Source of the DNA: Pacificoceanicola sp049341065
GTDB taxonomy: Bacteria; Pseudomonadota; Alphaproteobacteria; Rhodobacterales; Rhodobacteraceae
Direction of reading: 5' to 3'
Assembly: GCF_049341065.1 (NCBI RefSeq)
Contig: NZ_JBMPIX010000013.1
Coordinates: 47,194-111,193 of the forward strand
Length of the DNA stretch: 64,000 bases
Below are positions 61,263 through 64,000 of the stretch, in pieces (position 1 is the first letter of the stretch; each line of letters starts with the position of its first letter). The position numbers and the translations under genes are program-made. The notes under the pieces were generated by a model. The model worked only from the letters and a program-made list of their open reading frames with translations, did not search any database and had not been told where the DNA came from.

Positions 61263-61311
61263 CTGACGGCAGCCTGAAGCGGCGTGCCCAACAGCTTCAG
61301 CTTCGTGTCAG
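61263..61311. promoter_or_regulatory. Two divergent response-regulator sites between PepSY 2 and the regulator gene
   Basis: Plus strand CTGACGGCAGCCTGAAGC (61263-61280), 76 bp before the regulator's ATG at 61357; minus strand CTGACACGAAGCTGAAGC (61311-61294), 83 bp before the PepSY 2 start. Each reads CTGA-N7-CTGA in the direction of its gene. This predicts autoregulation. Confidence 0.7.
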
Positions 61312-61356
61312 CCAGACGGATCATGGGGAGTCATCGGGAAAAGAACGGGACCAGAC

Positions 61357-62016
61357 ATGCGCATCCTGCTGATCGAAGACGACACGACTCTCGGCGCTGC
61401 CGTGCGCGACCAGATCGCCGCCGATGGCCAATCGGTGGACTGGGTCACGCGTCTGGATGCGGCGGGCGACGCGCTGCGCGGGGCGTCCTATGACCTGATC
61501 CTGCTCGACCTCATGCTGCCGGACGGGCGCGGGATCGGGTTCCTCAAGGGCCTGCGCGCGCGGGGCGATGTGACGCCGGTCATCATCCTGACGGCGCTCG
61601 ACCAGGTCTCGGACCGGATCGAGGGCCTGAACGCGGGCGCCGACGACTACCTCGTGAAACCCTTCGACCTGTCCGAACTGTCGGCCCGGATCGGCTCGGT
61701 TGCCCGGCGATACAGCGGCAATCCCAACCCCATCGTCACCCATGGCGCGCTGGACATCGACCTCGCCGCGCGCAGCATTCATCGCGACGGCAAGCCGGTT
61801 CAACTGACGGCCCGCGAATGGGCTCTGTTCGAGGCCTTCCTCGCGCGTCCGGGGCAACTGCTGTCCAAGCCGCAGCTGGAGGATAAGCTCTACGCTTTCG
61901 GCGCCGAGGTGGAGAGCAACACCATCGAGGTCCATGTCAGTCGCCTGCGCAAGAAGCTCGGGAGCGCGGTCATCGAGACCGAGCGCGGCATGGGCTACAG
62001 GCTGGGCAAGTCGTGA
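61357..62016 (+). CDS. OmpR-family response regulator
   Basis: 219 residues. Receiver domain with the acidic pair IEDD (7-9), phospho-acceptor Asp51 in LLDLMLPDG, Thr in LTAL and Lys in YLVKPFDL. C-terminal winged helix with LTAREWALFEAFLARPGQLL and SNTIEVHVSRLRKKL. QseB/PmrA-like. It overlaps the kinase gene by 4 bp (GTGA). The four CTGA-N7-CTGA sites at 59379, 60159, 61263 and 61294 are its predicted targets. Confidence 0.93.
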   Translation: MRILLIEDDTTLGAAVRDQIAADGQSVDWVTRLDAAGDALRGASYDLILLDLMLPDGRGIGFLKGLRARGDVTPVIILTALDQVSDRIEGLNAGADDYLVKPFDLSELSARIGSVARRYSGNPNPIVTHGALDIDLAARSIHRDGKPVQLTAREWALFEAFLARPGQLLSKPQLEDKLYAFGAEVESNTIEVHVSRLRKKLGSAVIETERGMGYRLGKS

Positions 62017-63380
62017 GGCTGCCACGCAGCCTTCAGGCACGGCTCGGTCTGTCTCTCGGCCTCGTGCTGACGATCCTCTGGTTGCTGGCCGCGACGGTCA
62101 CGGCGGTGATCGTCAGGGGCGAGTTGGACGAGGTTTTCGACTCCGCCCTGCGCGAGACCGCTGAGCGCATCCTGCCGCTGGCGGTGACCGACATCGTGGG
62201 CCGCGAAGACCAGGGCGTGACGCAGAGGCTCGCGCCGATCCGCGAGCACGACGAGTTCTTCACCTATGTGGTCACTGACGCCGAGGGTCGCGTCCTGCTG
62301 CAATCCCATGCGGCGGACCCCGCCGTGTTCCCGGCTTACAACGAGCCGGGGTTTGAGCAGACCGCCACCCATCGCCTCTACAGCGACGCGGCCCTTCAGG
62401 GGACAATCCGCATCACCGTCGCCGAGCCGCTTGCGCATCGCGCGTCGGTCGCGCGGGAAATCCGGATGGGCCTCGTTCTGCCGCTGCTGGTCGTGCTGCC
62501 CGTCGCACTCGCTGCAATCATCCTGGCCGTCCGCTTCAGCCTCGCCCCCCTGCGCCGCTACCGCACACGGCTCGAGGCACGCAGCGCCCGCGACCTGTCC
62601 GAAGTTCCCGCCGACGACCTGCCGGCAGAAATCGGACCGCTGGCCGCAACCCTAAACAACCTTCTGAAAAGGTTGCGCGAGGCGTTTGAGGCCGAACGCA
62701 GCTTTGCGGCGAACGCCGCGCACGAATTGCGGACCCCGCTGGCAGGCGCCATCGCGCAGGCGCAGAGGCTTCGGTCGGAGACCCATGATCCGGCCATTGA
62801 CGCGCGCGCCGCGGAGATCGAAGCGACGCTCAAGCGATTAACGCGGATGTCGGAACGCCTCATGCAACTTGCGCGGGCGGAAGGCGGACGACTGCGAACG
62901 GACCGAAACACGGATCTCAGACCCGTCGCACGTGTCGTGGTGGATGATCTGGCACGTACGGGTGCGATGGACCGGATCGCGCTGACCCTGCCGGACACTC
63001 CCGTCCTGTCCGATATCGACCCCGATGCCTTCGCTATCCTCTGCCGAAACCTAGTGGAGAACGCCCTGCGCCATGGGGCGGAGACCGCCCCGGTCGAGGT
63101 GACCGTGACGCTGGACGGGCAGCTCATCGTGGCGAACGACGGTCCCGTGCTGTTGCGCGACACCCTCGACCGCCTGACGGCGCGTTTCGAGCGGGCAAAA
63201 ACGAGAACCGATGGCAGCGGACTCGGCCTCGCCATCGTCGCGGCCATCGCGGACCGGATCGGAAGCCCGCTCAATCTTGAGTCACCGCGTCCGGGTGAGT
63301 CTTCTGGTTTCCAGGCCTCCATTCGGTTACCTACAGATGTTCCGCATTCCGTCGCGGGAGATGCGATGCCCAAGACGTGA
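62013..63380 (+). CDS. Sensor histidine kinase
   Basis: 455 residues from a GTG at 62013. Two membrane helices (about 10-33 and 150-175) enclose a 115-residue periplasmic sensor (with EDQGVTQRLAPIREHDEFF). Then HAMP-like linker, H box NAAHELRTPLAGAIAQAQRL, N box VENALRHGAE and G box GSGLGLAIVAAIADR. QseC-like. The signal may be a metal or redox change in the periplasm, since the regulon is periplasmic; this is inference. Confidence 0.93.
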   Translation: MRLPRSLQARLGLSLGLVLTILWLLAATVTAVIVRGELDEVFDSALRETAERILPLAVTDIVGREDQGVTQRLAPIREHDEFFTYVVTDAEGRVLLQSHAADPAVFPAYNEPGFEQTATHRLYSDAALQGTIRITVAEPLAHRASVAREIRMGLVLPLLVVLPVALAAIILAVRFSLAPLRRYRTRLEARSARDLSEVPADDLPAEIGPLAATLNNLLKRLREAFEAERSFAANAAHELRTPLAGAIAQAQRLRSETHDPAIDARAAEIEATLKRLTRMSERLMQLARAEGGRLRTDRNTDLRPVARVVVDDLARTGAMDRIALTLPDTPVLSDIDPDAFAILCRNLVENALRHGAETAPVEVTVTLDGQLIVANDGPVLLRDTLDRLTARFERAKTRTDGSGLGLAIVAAIADRIGSPLNLESPRPGESSGFQASIRLPTDVPHSVAGDAMPKT

Positions 63381-63445
63381 CAAAAGATGGTCCATCAGCA
63401 GCTTCGCGTCTTATCGCGCATCACGGCCTAATCGCTTTGCATCTA

Positions 63446-63834
63446 GAGCGTGTCGTCCCTGACCTGATTCAGGATTCCGTTTCGGTCTGATCTGAAATGA
63501 TCAAGTTGCGGAACCAGACCGGCAGCTCAAGGCAAAGTGCCGGGGTAATCAGTGGCGTCGCAAGTTGGCGGAAGTGGCCCTACGGGTGCGGGAGCGGATT
63601 GCGGCGCAGGGCGATCTGACACTCGATGCGCTGGTGCGCGAACTCAGGGCAAACCATGGCATCGAGATACACCGCTCGGCGTTCGGCCGCGTCCTGCACC
63701 GTCTTGGGCTGACACACAAAAAAGACCTGCGAGCAGCTGAACAGGTCCTCCCGGATGTCGCTGAGAAGCGGCGCACTGGCACCGATATAGGCCCGGAGGT
63801 AAATCCACGCCGTACCCGGGCCCAAGGAAAGTGA
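63446..63834 (+). pseudogene. IS630-family transposase, N-terminal-half remnant with left end
   Basis: Left end after TA (63444-63445): GAGCGTGTCGTCCCTGACC. Then the helix-turn-helix part of an IS630 transposase: RKLAEVALRVRERIAAQG, LDALVRELRANHGIEIHRS, FGRVLHRLGLTHKKDLRA, AAEQVLPDVAEKRR. The first residues and the whole DDE core are missing; the frame drifts into unrelated GTDIGPEVNPRR and stops at 63834. The matching C-terminal half and right end lie at 40910-41127, so the two fragments bracket 41.1-63.4 kb. Confidence 0.75.
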
Positions 63835-63845
63835 GGCCAGAGGCC

Positions 63846-64000
63846 TCACCCGAAGGGATCGTATTCCGATACGATCACGACCTCGTCGCCGTCGATTTCA
63901 TCGGCGGGGACGGCGCCAAAGGTTCCATCCCCTGCCTGGAAGACGACGATCGAGACCATGAGCGTGGCGGCGAGGGAGGCGGCGAAGGCGTGTGCATCTT
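63846..64000 (-). CDS. Partial hypothetical protein (start beyond the window)
   Basis: The last 50 codons of a minus-strand frame, entering from the right edge and ending with TGA at 63846. Visible residues: AHAFAASLAATLMVSIVVF, then GDGTFGAVPADEIDGDEVV and SEYDPFG. An acidic C-terminus without membrane motif except the short hydrophobic TLMVSIVVF. Family not recognised; resembles small plasmid backbone proteins in composition. Confidence 0.6.
   Translation of the reverse strand, partial: DAHAFAASLAATLMVSIVVFQAGDGTFGAVPADEIDGDEVVIVSEYDPFG

Noticed and set aside
1..64000. CRISPR arrays, tRNA and rRNA genes
   Set aside because: No regularly spaced repeats, cloverleaf with CCA-type end, or rRNA-like stretch was found on reading.

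Overview
The window reads as part of a large plasmid or integrative conjugative element of an alphaproteobacterium, most likely a member of the Rhodobacteraceae (Roseobacter group). The grounds are high GC, long antisense open frames, Agrobacterium-type transfer genes (VirD4, VirD2, VirC1/VirC2), an alphaproteobacterial LexA box (GTTC-N7-GTTC), an HvrA-type H-NS relic, and a block of DUF2493, Toprim, strawberry-notch, DUF6915, DUF6878, RadC, DUF932 and SSB genes that I associate with plasmids of this group. No rRNA, tRNA or CRISPR was seen, and chromosome versus plasmid cannot be decided from the window.

Layout. 0-6.4 kb holds conjugation functions: a coupling protein (cut by the left edge), a MOB-P/VirD2 relaxase, a MobC-like accessory protein, a non-coding region with five inverted repeats that is the best oriT candidate, and a VirC1/VirC2-like pair. 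6.5-17.4 kb is a defence-type island: a Fic AMP-transferase with a palindromic operator over its start codon, a DUF5131 three-Cys protein with its partner TcmP, and, convergent to them, a tightly coupled five-gene operon (MmeI-like methyltransferase, unknown protein, HEPN Abi protein, DEAD/DEAH helicase, GIY-YIG nuclease). 17.4-31.1 kb is the element's accessory backbone, including a RES/Xre toxin-antitoxin pair. Four of its minus-strand genes share a hairpin leader with a purine-rich GAGAG-type loop. 31.3-33.4 kb is an IS91-family element with its own tyrosine recombinase, followed by an AraC regulator, a serine hydrolase and a first ssb. 37.3-41.1 kb is a graveyard: an H-NS gene split by an IS5-family insertion, the C-terminal part of a prokaryotic Argonaute, and an IS630 fragment. 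41.1-50.7 kb carries quinone and electrophile detoxification genes (two LysR, two glutathionyl-hydroquinone-reductase-like GSTs, two pirins, WrbA, VOC, DoxX). 50.8-52.9 kb repeats the backbone: a DUF932 relic, ParDE and a second ssb. 53-54.9 kb is a P1B-4 metal ATPase. 55.2-63.4 kb is an extracytosolic flavin electron-transfer module (ApbE, PepSY-flavodoxin-FNR reductase, DUF2271, PepSY proteins, cytochrome b561) with its own two-component system. The right end has the front part of an IS630 transposase and a partial gene.

How the parts work together. The left block would nick and deliver the element. The defence island and toxin-antitoxin systems protect or stabilise it. The right third is a self-contained redox regulon: four copies of an 18-bp CTGA-N7-CTGA direct-repeat site lie 75-83 bp upstream of four start codons, all in the direction of transcription, and include the promoter of the response-regulator gene itself. 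The two most interesting items are the five-gene methyltransferase/HEPN/helicase/GIY-YIG operon and this newly read operator set; the recurring leader hairpins and the Argonaute relic follow.
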